From an uncultured Oscillospiraceae bacterium (GTDB taxonomy: Bacteria; Bacillota; Clostridia; Oscillospirales; Acutalibacteraceae), in NCBI GenBank assembly GCA_900540535.1, contig UQGM01000001.1:1-64000 (forward strand): 64,000 nucleotides of DNA. Reading direction: 5' to 3'. The notes under the pieces are model-generated. The model ran no database searches. It was not told where the DNA came from and saw nothing but the letters and a program-made list of their open reading frames with translations. Position 1 is the stretch's first letter. The number at the start of each line of letters is the position of its first letter. Shown one piece after another: positions 36,776 through 45,307 of this stretch. A program made the translations under genes and the position numbers.

Positions 36776-36799
36776 GATTAAACAAGGAGGAAATGTTTC

Positions 36800-37051
36800 A
36801 TGGCATACGATAAGAATGACCGTGGCGGAAGACCTAACAGAAAAGGCCGCAAGAAGGTTTGCGCTTTCTGTGTTGATAAGGTTGAGGCTATCGACTACAA
36901 GGATGTTCAGAAGCTTCGCAAGTTCACATCTGACAGAGCAAAGATTTTGCCCCGTCGTGTAACAGGAACATGCGCTCGTCATCAGAGAGAGCTTACAACA
37001 GCTATTAAGCGTGCTCGTATAGTTGCTCTTCTTCCCTACACAAGCGACTGA
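36800..37051 (+). CDS. rpsR: 30S ribosomal protein S18
   Basis: An 83-residue S18 with KKVCAFCVDKVEAIDYKDVQKLRKF and RAKILPRRVTGTCARHQRELTTAIKRARIVALLPY. It retains the cysteine-containing N-terminal part. Strong RBS AAGGAGG. Terminator at 37077. Confidence 0.97.
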   Translation: MAYDKNDRGGRPNRKGRKKVCAFCVDKVEAIDYKDVQKLRKFTSDRAKILPRRVTGTCARHQRELTTAIKRARIVALLPYTSD

Positions 37052-37076
37052 TTTTAATTTCATATGAAATTAATTT

Positions 37077-37114
37077 TCCCCTGCTGGTTTCAGCAGGGGA
37101 TTTTATTGTTTTTA
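37077..37114 (+). terminator. Terminator after rpsR
   Basis: CCCCTGCTG, loop GTTT, CAGCAGGGG, then ATTTTATTGTTTTT. Confidence 0.9.
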
Positions 37115-37155
37115 ACAAAGAAGAAACTCAAAATAAGCAAGTTTCAAAATTTAAT

Positions 37156-37575
37156 TTATTTACGCAGAGGCAATCCATCTTTATCTTTGAAGTGACCTGT
37201 TAAAATCAGTATCAAATCAATAAACCAGCCGAAACCAAATAAACCCATGGTTAAAAAGTACACTACTCCCCATCCTATTTTGCCTACATAAAAATGGTGA
37301 AAACCTAAACCTCCAAAAATCAAACATAATAAAAAGGCTAATATTTTATTTTTATCGCTTACAGTCTCCATAGCATACTGATACTGATATTGATTAGTTA
37401 TAGGCTGATTGTTGTTGATGTTATTGTTAATATAGTTAGGCTGAGCAAATGTCTGTCTTTCCTGATATTCAGGTTCTTTTTGAACTTTCTCTTCCGGAAC
37501 CTCCATTTCATATCTGCAATATTCACAAATATTTGTTTTCATAAATGCTCCGCACATAGGACATATCTTTGACAT
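37156..37575 (-). CDS. Zinc-ribbon TM2-domain membrane protein
   Basis: A 139-residue protein. An N-terminal zinc ribbon (CPMC...CEYC), a variable Asn/Gln/Tyr linker and a C-terminal TM2 domain with KNKILAFLLCLIFGGLGFHHFYVGKIGWGVVYFL. TM2 proteins are small membrane proteins of unknown role. ATG at 37575 is chosen because AGAGG lies 9 bases upstream. Confidence 0.85.
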   Translation of the reverse strand: MSKICPMCGAFMKTNICEYCRYEMEVPEEKVQKEPEYQERQTFAQPNYINNNINNNQPITNQYQYQYAMETVSDKNKILAFLLCLIFGGLGFHHFYVGKIGWGVVYFLTMGLFGFGWFIDLILILTGHFKDKDGLPLRK

Positions 37576-37959
37576 ATTAATTTTCCTCTTTCCCCTCTGA
37601 AATTTTTTCAAAATAAAACCTTAAAGCATTTAATCCGTTAACTTTAGTATTAAGTATATTATAACATACTGATAAATTCTATTTTAATTAAATAAAAGTT
37701 TTAGTTTTCAAAAGAATTTATTTGCTAATTTAAAATTTTAATATAATACCCTTTTTTTACAGATCAGAAGCATAAAAAACAATATATATGTTTTTTGCTT
37801 TTTTATATTGTACTTTTGATTTAAAATCAGATATTGCAACACTATCTGTAATAAGAAAGAATATTTTTTAAACAGATTTTATTAATCCCCTTGAAGTATT
37901 ATAAATTTTTGTTTATAATTCTTTGTAACAATACTCTATTGAGGTGAAAGGTGAAATTT
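37576..37959. other. AT-rich intergenic region between TM2 and GH20 genes
   Basis: 384 bases without a gene. On the minus strand an extended -10 TGTTATAAT (37658-37666) could serve the TM2 gene. An AAAAAACA/TGTTTTTT hairpin with T-rich sides lies near 37770-37800. Nothing else was supported. Confidence 0.5.
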
Positions 37960-39528
37960 ATGAATATCATTCCAAAGCCCCTTAAAGCTTCCGCAATGGG
38001 CGGAACAGTATTTTTTTCATCCGGTACAAAGATAAGCGGTGATTTTCCTCTTACGGCGGAATATGCTGCAAAAGTTCTTTCAGCTAAACCGGAAGCTCCC
38101 GAAAACACAATCATTTTTACAAAAGATGATTCTATTCAAAAAGAAGGATATACTGTTTCCTGCATCGACGGAAATATATCCGTAAAAGCTTCAGATGAAA
38201 GCGGCGCTTTTTATGCATTTATGACTCTTTGCCAGCTTGCAGGAAAAGAAAATTACTTTGAAGCTGTTTCAGTTGAGGATGCTCCCAAATACGGTCACAG
38301 AGGTTTCATGCTTGACAGCGCACGCCATTTCTGGACAGTGGATAAGGTAAAGCAGATTCTCGACGTTATGGCATCACTTAAGATGAACATATTCCACTGG
38401 CATCTTACCGATGACCAGGGCTGGAGAGTGGAAATCAAGAAATATCCTCTTCTCACAGAAAAGGGATGCATAAGAGACAGTACACCTCTTTCACTTAAAG
38501 GTTATGTCCGCAAAAAGGAAGAGAGAGATTACACTGAATACGGCAGAGGACTTTTCTATACTCAGGATGATGTTAGAGAGATAGTCGCCTATGCTGCCGA
38601 GCGTCATATAAACGTTATACCGGAAATTGATATGCCCGGTCATCTTGTTGCAGCAATAGCATGTTATCCGGAACTTTCCTGTACAGGAGAGGAAGCTCAG
38701 GTTTCAAACCGCTGGGGAATTATGGATAATATCGGCTGCTGCGGTAAGGAAAATGTCTATAACTTTGCAAAAGATGTCATTGATGAGCTTTGTGAGATTT
38801 TCCCCTATCCGTATTTCCATATTGGCGGAGACGAAGTTCCGAAAAAGCGCTGGAAAAAATGTCCCGCATGTCAGGCTAAGATAAAAGAGCTTGGTCTTAA
38901 AGATGAAGATGCTCTTCAGGGATATTTCAACAACGTTATTTGCGAATACTTAAAGAGCAAGGGAAGAACCACTGTTGGCTGGAACGAAATACTGGACGCT
39001 TCTGAGGGACTTGATAAAAACATCATTCCTCAGTGGTGGATAAAGAGAAAGCCCGGAGAGAATCTTGAGCTTAAATGGCTTAAAAACGGCGGCAAGATGA
39101 TAATTTCCCTTGTAGATTATGTTTATATGGATCATGCCTTTGCAATAAGACCTCTTAAAAAGACATATTCATTCAGCGCAGCTACCTTAGGCATAACAGA
39201 CGATACAAATGTTATAGGTATGGAAGCTCCTCAGTGGACTGAATATGTCCGCAACGAGAAGAAATTCGATCTCAATACATATGTAAGACTTATTGCCATT
39301 GCGGAAGCTGCTTGGACAGCTGAAAATCTTAAAAACTATGACGATTTTGAGAACCGCATGGAGAACATGAGAGGTTACTTTGAATCTATGGGCGCAAGAC
39401 TTGCTCCCCCTGAAATCTATCACGGAAAGACTGTATCTCCCATTTTCGGCAGAGTTGCAAACGGCTGGAAAATGTGGCGCAAAGACCCGAACTTTGAGTT
39501 AAAGCTCTCAGAAAAATACGGATTCTGA
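37960..39528 (+). CDS. Glycoside hydrolase family 20 beta-N-acetylhexosaminidase
   Basis: A 522-residue GH20 enzyme. An N-terminal GH20b domain precedes the TIM barrel. Catalytic Asp-Glu is in FHIGGDEVP (about 291-292). HWHLTDDQGWRVEIKKYP and VIPEIDMPGH also match. It removes terminal N-acetylglucosamine or N-acetylgalactosamine. No signal peptide, so a cytoplasmic role in chitobiose, mucin or wall-sugar recycling is likely. ATG 37960 has AAAGG eight bases upstream; a GTG at 37951 is an alternative. The gene is alone in its operon. Confidence 0.9.
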   Translation: MNIIPKPLKASAMGGTVFFSSGTKISGDFPLTAEYAAKVLSAKPEAPENTIIFTKDDSIQKEGYTVSCIDGNISVKASDESGAFYAFMTLCQLAGKENYFEAVSVEDAPKYGHRGFMLDSARHFWTVDKVKQILDVMASLKMNIFHWHLTDDQGWRVEIKKYPLLTEKGCIRDSTPLSLKGYVRKKEERDYTEYGRGLFYTQDDVREIVAYAAERHINVIPEIDMPGHLVAAIACYPELSCTGEEAQVSNRWGIMDNIGCCGKENVYNFAKDVIDELCEIFPYPYFHIGGDEVPKKRWKKCPACQAKIKELGLKDEDALQGYFNNVICEYLKSKGRTTVGWNEILDASEGLDKNIIPQWWIKRKPGENLELKWLKNGGKMIISLVDYVYMDHAFAIRPLKKTYSFSAATLGITDDTNVIGMEAPQWTEYVRNEKKFDLNTYVRLIAIAEAAWTAENLKNYDDFENRMENMRGYFESMGARLAPPEIYHGKTVSPIFGRVANGWKMWRKDPNFELKLSEKYGF

Positions 39529-39540
39529 TTTTACAAAAAC

Positions 39541-39580
39541 ATCAGCCTGTTTGGTAAAACCAAACAGGCTGATTATTCTA
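39541..39580 (+). terminator. Terminator-like hairpin after GH20
   Basis: A perfect 15-bp stem ATCAGCCTGTTTGGT/ACCAAACAGGCTGAT with a 3-base loop. The T-tract is poor (TATTCTA). Confidence 0.6.
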
Positions 39581-39921
39581 TGACCCACAATATCCTAAAA
39601 AGCAGCTTTTTCGGAACTGTTTTGAAGCTAATAGAGAATTAAGTAAAAAATTTGTCAGGTTCCTAAAACTGTCTGACAAGTCCCTCCATAATACACATTC
39701 AAAAATGAATTGGTGATTTCATTTCTAAAAGAAAACTGCATTATGTTCTAAAATTATCTTGAACAGACAAACGCAGCTTTTAATAACAGGCGAGTCATAA
39801 AAACATATTAAGTTAAACTTGAATTTCTATTCAAACATATTTCATTTTTATAATAGCACAGGTTTTTTGTGCGTCAATACGCTGACGGCATACTTAAAAC
39901 AATTAACATGATTTTTATATA
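39581..39921. other. Intergenic region without recognised gene
   Basis: About 340 bases. One short inverted repeat (TTGTCAG...CTGACAA, 39651-39682) is visible. Nothing else supported. Confidence 0.4.
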
Positions 39922-39958
39922 AAATAAAAAGAAAGCAAGGTATAATACTTTGCTTTCT
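39922..39958 (-). terminator. Terminator after the small kinase gene
   Basis: Minus strand: GAAAGCAA-type stem, short loop, then CTTTTTATTTTATA. Confidence 0.75.
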
Positions 39959-39959
39959 T

Positions 39960-40700
39960 CTAATAAAGTTTTAATTTTAAAATAAAATCAAGATGTCTTT
40001 TAAGTTTATTGATATTCTGATATCTTCTGTAAATCTGAGTGGAAGTGCATTTTCTCACTATCATTCCGAGAAACCCTTTCGGAGTGCGTACAGTGGGATA
40101 AACTCCTAAAATAAGATAATTTATAAGCGTGCCCACTGCATAGACATCTGTGGCAAAAGTTGATTCCGCCACCCCAAACTGCTCCGGCGCTGCATAGTTT
40201 ACAGTACCGAGTTTATTGGTATCTCTCTTTTTTATACCTGTTACAAACCGTGAAATTTCAAGGTCTATAAGCACCGCTTTGCCATCCTTATTTATAATAA
40301 CATTTTCCGGTTTAACGTCACGGTGAACAATATTATAGCTGTGGAGAACTGAAAGGGCACTGCATATATCAACAGCATACCTTATTATCTGCGCTTTGCT
40401 TACACACTGACTTTCTGAAATTTCACTGAGATTTTTTCCCTCAATATATTCCTCAAGAATTATTGTTTTTTCTTCAGCTGTGCAAACATCATATATTTCA
40501 GGAAGATACTCACTTTTTATGCCGATTAACTTTCTGAAAACATTTTCATTTCTGTTTTCAGATTCAATTTTTACAAGCTTTTTTCCGGTTTTATTATGCC
40601 TGTATATCTCTATTTTATTTACGCCGCTTTTTCTCACAGTATCAATCTTATAAAAATTCTCTGAAATACCATTTTCAATATATGTCATTAATGTATTCAT
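39960..40700 (-). CDS. Small cytosolic Ser/Thr protein kinase-like protein
   Basis: A 246-residue Hanks-type kinase without transmembrane or extracellular parts. HRDVKPENVII (catalytic Asp128), LIDLEIS (146-148, replacing DFG with DLE), APEQFG, and a Lys44 in KLVKIE are present. No clear glycine-rich loop precedes it. The DLE and weak Gly loop mean catalysis is possible but could be altered. The start overlaps the upstream gene by four bases (ATGA), so the two are translationally coupled. Confidence 0.82.
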   Translation of the reverse strand: MNTLMTYIENGISENFYKIDTVRKSGVNKIEIYRHNKTGKKLVKIESENRNENVFRKLIGIKSEYLPEIYDVCTAEEKTIILEEYIEGKNLSEISESQCVSKAQIIRYAVDICSALSVLHSYNIVHRDVKPENVIINKDGKAVLIDLEISRFVTGIKKRDTNKLGTVNYAAPEQFGVAESTFATDVYAVGTLINYLILGVYPTVRTPKGFLGMIVRKCTSTQIYRRYQNINKLKRHLDFILKLKLY

Positions 40701-41152
40701 TTAATTTCGTTTTCCTTTTGCAGAATAAGTAATTCATTAAGCTCATATACAGTAAGTCCATGAGCTACGGCATAAATAATAATACTGTCTCTTCTGAATC
40801 TCGGATAAAGCTCTGATAAACCGCATATCCTCAAAGTTTTCTGACAGTCATCCAAACCCAAATGCATAGCCAATATAAGTCTTATTACCTTATCCCTTGA
40901 TGGTATTTTTTTGCCTCCGATAACTTCATAATAATACGCATAGGCAAACTCCGAACGGTTTATTATATCAAAACTGCTGAGCTGTGATTTTTCAATAAGA
41001 CTGTGCCAATGTCTTTTTATATCAGCATTGCTTATAATATCAGGATTCTTTTCAAGATACTCATCAATCGAAATTTCCGCTTTCATAAGCTCTTTCATCA
41101 GCTCAGAGGTATTTTTACTGCATTTTTCAGTTAATAAATCCGCTCTTACCAT
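40697..41152 (-). CDS. Helical protein coupled to the kinase (XRE-like)
   Basis: A 151-residue all-helical protein. It shares features with XRE/Cro-like proteins: FAYAYYYEVIGGKKIPSRDKVIRLILAMHLGLDDCQKTLR resembles a helix-turn-helix. No certain family. Because it is coupled to a kinase by an ATGA overlap, it may be a substrate or partner. Not assigned further. Confidence 0.65.
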   Translation of the reverse strand: MVRADLLTEKCSKNTSELMKELMKAEISIDEYLEKNPDIISNADIKRHWHSLIEKSQLSSFDIINRSEFAYAYYYEVIGGKKIPSRDKVIRLILAMHLGLDDCQKTLRICGLSELYPRFRRDSIIIYAVAHGLTVYELNELLILQKENEIK

Positions 41153-41258
41153 TTACATCCTCATTTCCAGCCACATAAATATTAGAAATTAATTATTATT
41201 ATATAATAATTATATGAGAATGTTAATAACACAAAAGAAATTTTTAATAATATAAAAT

Positions 41259-42038
41259 TTATTTTTTTGCTATTCTCTTAAATTCCTCAAAATATCTTTC
41301 TCCGAGGATTTCATTTGACTTTCCCGAAAAATGTATGATGTCATCTCCGCCGTTTCCGCAAAGTCCCTGTGAGGATACAAAGCCGCAGTAATCATTTTCA
41401 TTTATTGCTTCCTTCACAGCTTCACGTACATTTTCTGCATTTTCCTGCTGAGTGTACCATTCTTCAACCATATCTCCCGCAATAAAGGGAACATAGGGCA
41501 TATTAAGTTCAAAGCGTATTCCTCTGATGAAAGAAGAAAAATTCTCCTTATAATATTCCTTTGTAACTGAGTTTATAACATCGGTTTCTCCCTGATGCCA
41601 TAAAATCGCCACTACTTTATTATCGGGATTTCCGAGCTTTATTCTCTTTGCCATATCTACGGCATTTAAGTAAATATGATCCTTTCTGCCCCAGCATCCG
41701 TCTGAAAATCCGGTACCTCCTACAGCAGTGCGGACAAACAAAAGCTTTCTTCCCGGACGCAGCATCTCTTTTACATATCGCTTTCCGAAAAACAGATAAA
41801 ATCCGCTCATTTTATGAGGTCTTAATCCGGCTGTTTTAAAAACATACTGTCCCAGAGGCAAAGAAGGATTTCTCTTTGTATTGAATCTTTCATTTCTGAA
41901 AAGCTCTTTTATTCTTTCATCGGGTTCAAAATCTACTTCTCCCTTTCCGTATCCCACAGCATTTGACTGTCCTGCAAGAATCACAACATCATATGCATCC
42001 TTATATACCTTCGATTTCAGGTTTCTTATATTTATCAT
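41259..42038 (-). CDS. SGNH/sialate O-acetylesterase-like carbohydrate esterase
   Basis: A 259-residue esterase of the SASA/DUF303 type: VVILAGQSNAVGYG (Ser25), LWHQGETDV, and GGDDIIHFSGKSN with the likely Asp/His. The family includes xylan and sialate acetylesterases. No signal peptide. It lies 14 bases downstream of the alpha/beta hydrolase in the same direction, so the two form an operon. Confidence 0.82.
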   Translation of the reverse strand: MINIRNLKSKVYKDAYDVVILAGQSNAVGYGKGEVDFEPDERIKELFRNERFNTKRNPSLPLGQYVFKTAGLRPHKMSGFYLFFGKRYVKEMLRPGRKLLFVRTAVGGTGFSDGCWGRKDHIYLNAVDMAKRIKLGNPDNKVVAILWHQGETDVINSVTKEYYKENFSSFIRGIRFELNMPYVPFIAGDMVEEWYTQQENAENVREAVKEAINENDYCGFVSSQGLCGNGGDDIIHFSGKSNEILGERYFEEFKRIAKK

Positions 42039-42052
42039 TTAAAAGTTCTCCT

Positions 42053-42766
42053 TTACTGTTTGCTGATTAAAAATTCTGTTATCTCGTCAGGTGGATCTAT
42101 GATGTGAGGATGATGGTCACAGCCAGGCTTCATTATCACTTTGATAAAATCCTTATCATAATTTTCTTCAATAATAGCGCCGTTTTCTTCATAGGGGACA
42201 ACACTGTCACTGTCACCGCTGACAAGAATTATAGGTATTTTATTTTCAGAAAGAATTTTTATTTTTCTTTCCGCTTCTTCTCTTATCGTAGGATCTCCTT
42301 TTTGAACACCATAAAGTTTCTGACATTTTATGCTGTCTTCCTCTGAACCCTTTCCTTTTCCTAAACCAAAGGGCCAGCTGTTTATATCCACTACCGGTGC
42401 ATCAAGATAAAGACTTTCAATTTTTTCCGGATTTGCAGCGGCAAAATTTATACTGTATAATCCACCTCTGCTAAATCCGAAAAGTATAGTCTTTTTATTG
42501 AGATTATATTTTGCAGTTACAAAATTATAAAATTTCTCCATTAAAGCTATCGCTTTCGGTGCTCCGTACATATCGTGCATATCAACATACATAAGCACAT
42601 ATCCCTTTTTCAGCATATCAATATCCGCATAGGGGAAAGCTCCAAAAAATTCAGTTCTCCAAATCCAGCAGTTATTTTCTTTCCTCTTTTCAGGTTCCAC
42701 AATAAAATATTTTCTTAATCCAAAATACCTTTTGGTCACTGAAAATCCATTCCACTTTTTGCTCAA
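42053..42766 (-). CDS. Alpha/beta-hydrolase of unknown specificity
   Basis: A 237-residue alpha/beta hydrolase: nucleophile Ser99 in FGFSRGG, Asp near 185-187 in SGDSDSVVP, His218 in GCDHHPH. Resembles S9-type peptidase/esterase hydrolases. It is co-transcribed with the SGNH esterase, so it probably helps remove substituents from an imported glycan. No signal peptide. Confidence 0.8.
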   Translation of the reverse strand: MSKKWNGFSVTKRYFGLRKYFIVEPEKRKENNCWIWRTEFFGAFPYADIDMLKKGYVLMYVDMHDMYGAPKAIALMEKFYNFVTAKYNLNKKTILFGFSRGGLYSINFAAANPEKIESLYLDAPVVDINSWPFGLGKGKGSEEDSIKCQKLYGVQKGDPTIREEAERKIKILSENKIPIILVSGDSDSVVPYEENGAIIEENYDKDFIKVIMKPGCDHHPHIIDPPDEITEFLISKQ

Positions 42767-43042
42767 TGTTTCACATCCTATATACTTATTATATATAAAC
42801 TAATTATTTTAAATATTAAATAATTATACTATTTTGTTCTTCCTTTTTCCATATTTCGTTTTCCTTTTTTAAAAATAATAAATTTCTATTGTTTTTTTCA
42901 TTTTATTATTTTAAACTTTAATATGAAAATATTTTCTGAATTATTTCAACGAAATATAAAATATCATTACAGCTGTGAAAAAAAGATAGTTTTTTGGCAC
43001 TGATTATCTTATGATACTAATAAATTTCAGGAGGAATGAAAA
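42767..43042. other. AT-rich divergent intergenic region
   Basis: Very AT-rich DNA between the hydrolase (minus) and rhodanese lipoprotein (plus). It should contain both promoters. I see no reliable motif. Confidence 0.4.
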
Positions 43043-43453
43043 ATGAGAAAATTATCATTAATTTTAATGTTAGCAGTATTGATTTCCATGATGTCAGCCT
43101 GCACAATGCCATGGGATGAAAAATCCGACGGCTACACTCAGATTTCATATGAAGAAGCTAAAAAGATGATGGACGAGCAAGAGGACATAATCATTCTTGA
43201 CGTAAGAACAGAAAAAGAATTTAAAGGCGGATATATTAAAGGAGCCATACTTTTCCCCAGCCAGGAAGTAAATGAAGAAACAGCCGCTGAGAAGCTTCCC
43301 GACAAAAATCAGACAATACTAATTTACTGCTCCAGCGGAGGACGAAGCAAAAAAGTCGCTCAGCAGCTTGCTGATATGGGATACACAAGTCTTTATGAAT
43401 TCGGCGGAATAAATTCATGGCCCTATGAGATTTACTATGATGTAGAAGAATAA
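43043..43453 (+). CDS. Rhodanese-like lipoprotein
   Basis: A 136-residue protein with a lipoprotein signal (Cys20 in SMMSAC) and a single rhodanese domain. ILDVRTEKEFKGGYIKGAI and the active-site loop YCSSGGRSKK (Cys96) match. Predicted to sit outside the membrane. Sulfur transfer or phosphatase-like activity is possible. RBS AGGAGG. Confidence 0.9.
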   Translation: MRKLSLILMLAVLISMMSACTMPWDEKSDGYTQISYEEAKKMMDEQEDIIILDVRTEKEFKGGYIKGAILFPSQEVNEETAAEKLPDKNQTILIYCSSGGRSKKVAQQLADMGYTSLYEFGGINSWPYEIYYDVEE

Positions 43454-43518
43454 TAAAAACCTTGCTGCGGTAAAGCTAAAGTTATATACATAATTAAAAT
43501 AAAAGATATAAATATTAC

Positions 43519-43558
43519 TGCGTTTAAGGTTATGGGAAACTTTAAACGCATTTTTTTA
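43519..43558 (+). terminator. Terminator after the rhodanese gene
   Basis: TGCGTTTAA pairs with TTAAACGCA across a 14-base loop, followed by TTTTTTTATA. Confidence 0.8.
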
Positions 43559-43627
43559 TATTATTTTAAGGCAATTAAATGAATTTCTGCTTCTTAATTT
43601 TTACTTTGATAAATTATGAAATTTTAA

Positions 43628-43786
43628 TCGCAGGCGGTTACATTTTCTCATTTCTGCTACTTGGTGTGTGAATTGAAAGCGGACATGTCCGTCGCAGGCA
43701 CTTATAGTTGTTTTTCGCTGACAATCCGTGTGCGTTTTGCCTGCAAGCTCAGCTTGCTGCGACTTGGGTGCAGGCTCAGCCTGCGC
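43628..43786. repeat. Repeat block C upstream of the LacI gene
   Basis: In reversed orientation relative to blocks B and D: TCGCAGGCGGTTACATTTTC, TGGTGTGTGAATTG, CGGACATGTCCG (43680-43691), GTCGCAGGCACTTATAGTTG, hairpin GCAAGCTCAGCTTGC (43743-43757), tag TGCGACTTGGGT (43758-43769) and hairpin GCAGGCTCAGCCTGC (43770-43784). The gap 43454-43849 is otherwise short. Confidence 0.85.
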
Positions 43787-43815
43787 TTGATTTTAGTGAA
43801 AAAAACAGATATAAT
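43787..43815 (+). promoter_or_regulatory. Promoter of the LacI regulator, abutting the repeat
   Basis: TTGATT (43787-43792), 17-base spacer, TATAAT (43810-43815). The -35 begins two bases after the last hairpin of repeat block C. Confidence 0.8.
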
Positions 43816-43849
43816 TTACTTAAATTTACTTCCCGGGAGGGATAAAACC

Positions 43850-44869
43850 TTGGCCACTCTTAAGGATATTGCTGAAAAAACAGGAGTTTCCGTTTCCGCT
43901 GTTTCACGTGTTCTCAATATGGATGACACAATAAGCGTTGCGGAACAGACAAGAAAGAAAATCTTCGATGCTGCAAAGGAGCTGGGATATAAAAGATCCA
44001 AACAGAAAAATAAAAATCAGAATACTCAGGAACATTTAAAAATGGGCATCGCCCAGATGTTTGAAATGGAACAGGTAATGGAGGACGTCTATTATCTCTA
44101 CATGAAGACGGCACTTGAAGAAGCCTGTTTTGCAAAAAATATAGAAACCACAAGTCTTTTCAGAAATTCTCAGGGACAGTTTGTAATGAACGGTTCGGAG
44201 GATCTTGACGGAATTTTTGCAATAGGCAGCTTTACAAAAGGGGAAATTGAAAGCTTTCATAAATATACCGATAACATCGTCTTTGTTGATTCCACCCCCG
44301 ACGATGAAAAATATTATGCCGCTGTTCCGAATTTTCATCTTGGAGTGCGTCAGGCACTGAATCGTCTTACAGAAGGCGGACATAAAAAAATAGGATTCAT
44401 CGGCAGCCACTTCACATTGCAGGAAACCCGTGATCTTATTCTTGACGAAAGACTTTATTATTTCAGGAATAACCTTATGGAAAAGGGAATTTACCGTGAA
44501 GAGTTTGTTCTGGATTCCGAAATGGATTCAAAAAGCTCCTTTGAGGTATTAAGTAAATTTCTTGAATCTTCCTATGAATATCCCACAGCTATTTTTATTT
44601 CATCCGATGCCATGGCTCAGGGAGTTATTAAAGCCATTACACAGGCCGGACTTTCTATCCCCGATGATATCAGCCTAATAAGCTTTAACGACACAATGCT
44701 TTCACAAAATGCAATGCCTCCGCTTTCTTCCGTGAGAGTCCTTCAAAGAGAGATTGCAGATGCTGCGGTAAGGTCTATGGAGGAGCAGAGAAAGGGCTCG
44801 GCTCATCCATATAAAACTGTTATTCCCTGCGTATATATCGAAAGAAATTCCGTTAAAAATTTAAAATAA
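43850..44869 (+). CDS. LacI-family transcriptional regulator
   Basis: A 339-residue LacI-type repressor. The N-terminal HTH starts ATLKDIAEKTGVSVSAVSRVLNMDD; a periplasmic-binding-like sugar domain follows (about 60-330). Start is TTG at 43850 with GGGAGG nine bases upstream. A longer in-frame frame extends back through repeat block C and is rejected. It probably controls a sugar operon, perhaps one of the glycoside hydrolase genes here, but the target is unknown. Confidence 0.93.
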   Translation: MATLKDIAEKTGVSVSAVSRVLNMDDTISVAEQTRKKIFDAAKELGYKRSKQKNKNQNTQEHLKMGIAQMFEMEQVMEDVYYLYMKTALEEACFAKNIETTSLFRNSQGQFVMNGSEDLDGIFAIGSFTKGEIESFHKYTDNIVFVDSTPDDEKYYAAVPNFHLGVRQALNRLTEGGHKKIGFIGSHFTLQETRDLILDERLYYFRNNLMEKGIYREEFVLDSEMDSKSSFEVLSKFLESSYEYPTAIFISSDAMAQGVIKAITQAGLSIPDDISLISFNDTMLSQNAMPPLSSVRVLQREIADAAVRSMEEQRKGSAHPYKTVIPCVYIERNSVKNLK

Positions 44870-44880
44870 ATCGCAGTTTC

Positions 44881-45120
44881 TGTGTAAATAATTTTTTCAA
44901 ACAATTGTGGAAAACGACGTTTTAAAAATCGTTGTTTTCCATATTTTTTTGTACTTTTTTTGGTGTGTATCCATAAAAATATGAGTTTAAAATGCATTTA
45001 ATCAGGTTTTTAACATCTTTCAACAGGTTCTCCACAGGAATTATAAACATTTTCAACATAGTTTTTCACATTTTTTTCATGAGCAGGAGTTGCACTGAAA
45101 GGTGCAACTTTTCCCCTATT
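44881..45120. promoter_or_regulatory. Origin region, left part: DnaA-box cluster upstream of dnaA
   Basis: Between the LacI gene and dnaA lie several DnaA-box-like sites: TGTGGAAAA (44906-44914, minus-strand box TTTTCCACA, 8/9), TTCTCCACA (45028-45036, 8/9), CTTTCAACA (45017-45025) and TTTTCAACA (45050-45058, 7/9). The region is AT-rich. It would correspond to the upstream (incAB-like) part of a bipartite origin. Confidence 0.75.
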
Positions 45121-45307
45121 ACATCTTATATATGAAAGCTATTAAACTCATCATTGAAAGGAAGTAAAAATTATGTTAAAATTATTTGGTAATGAAAATG
45201 GGGTATTGTGCGAAAATAGACCTGATTATTTCGACAGAAAAGACCGGTTTCCATGGACTGAAACGACGGTTAAGGTATTACCCGATGAGATTAAGGAGCA
45301 AGATGAA

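Noticed and set aside
37951..37959. GTG start for GH20
   Set aside because: Possible, but ATG 37960 has a better-placed AAAGG and gives the usual start NIIPKP.
43661..43849. N-terminal 63-residue extension of the LacI regulator
   Set aside because: It is encoded by repeat block C and has no RBS. The TTG at 43850 has a strong RBS and starts exactly at the conserved HTH.
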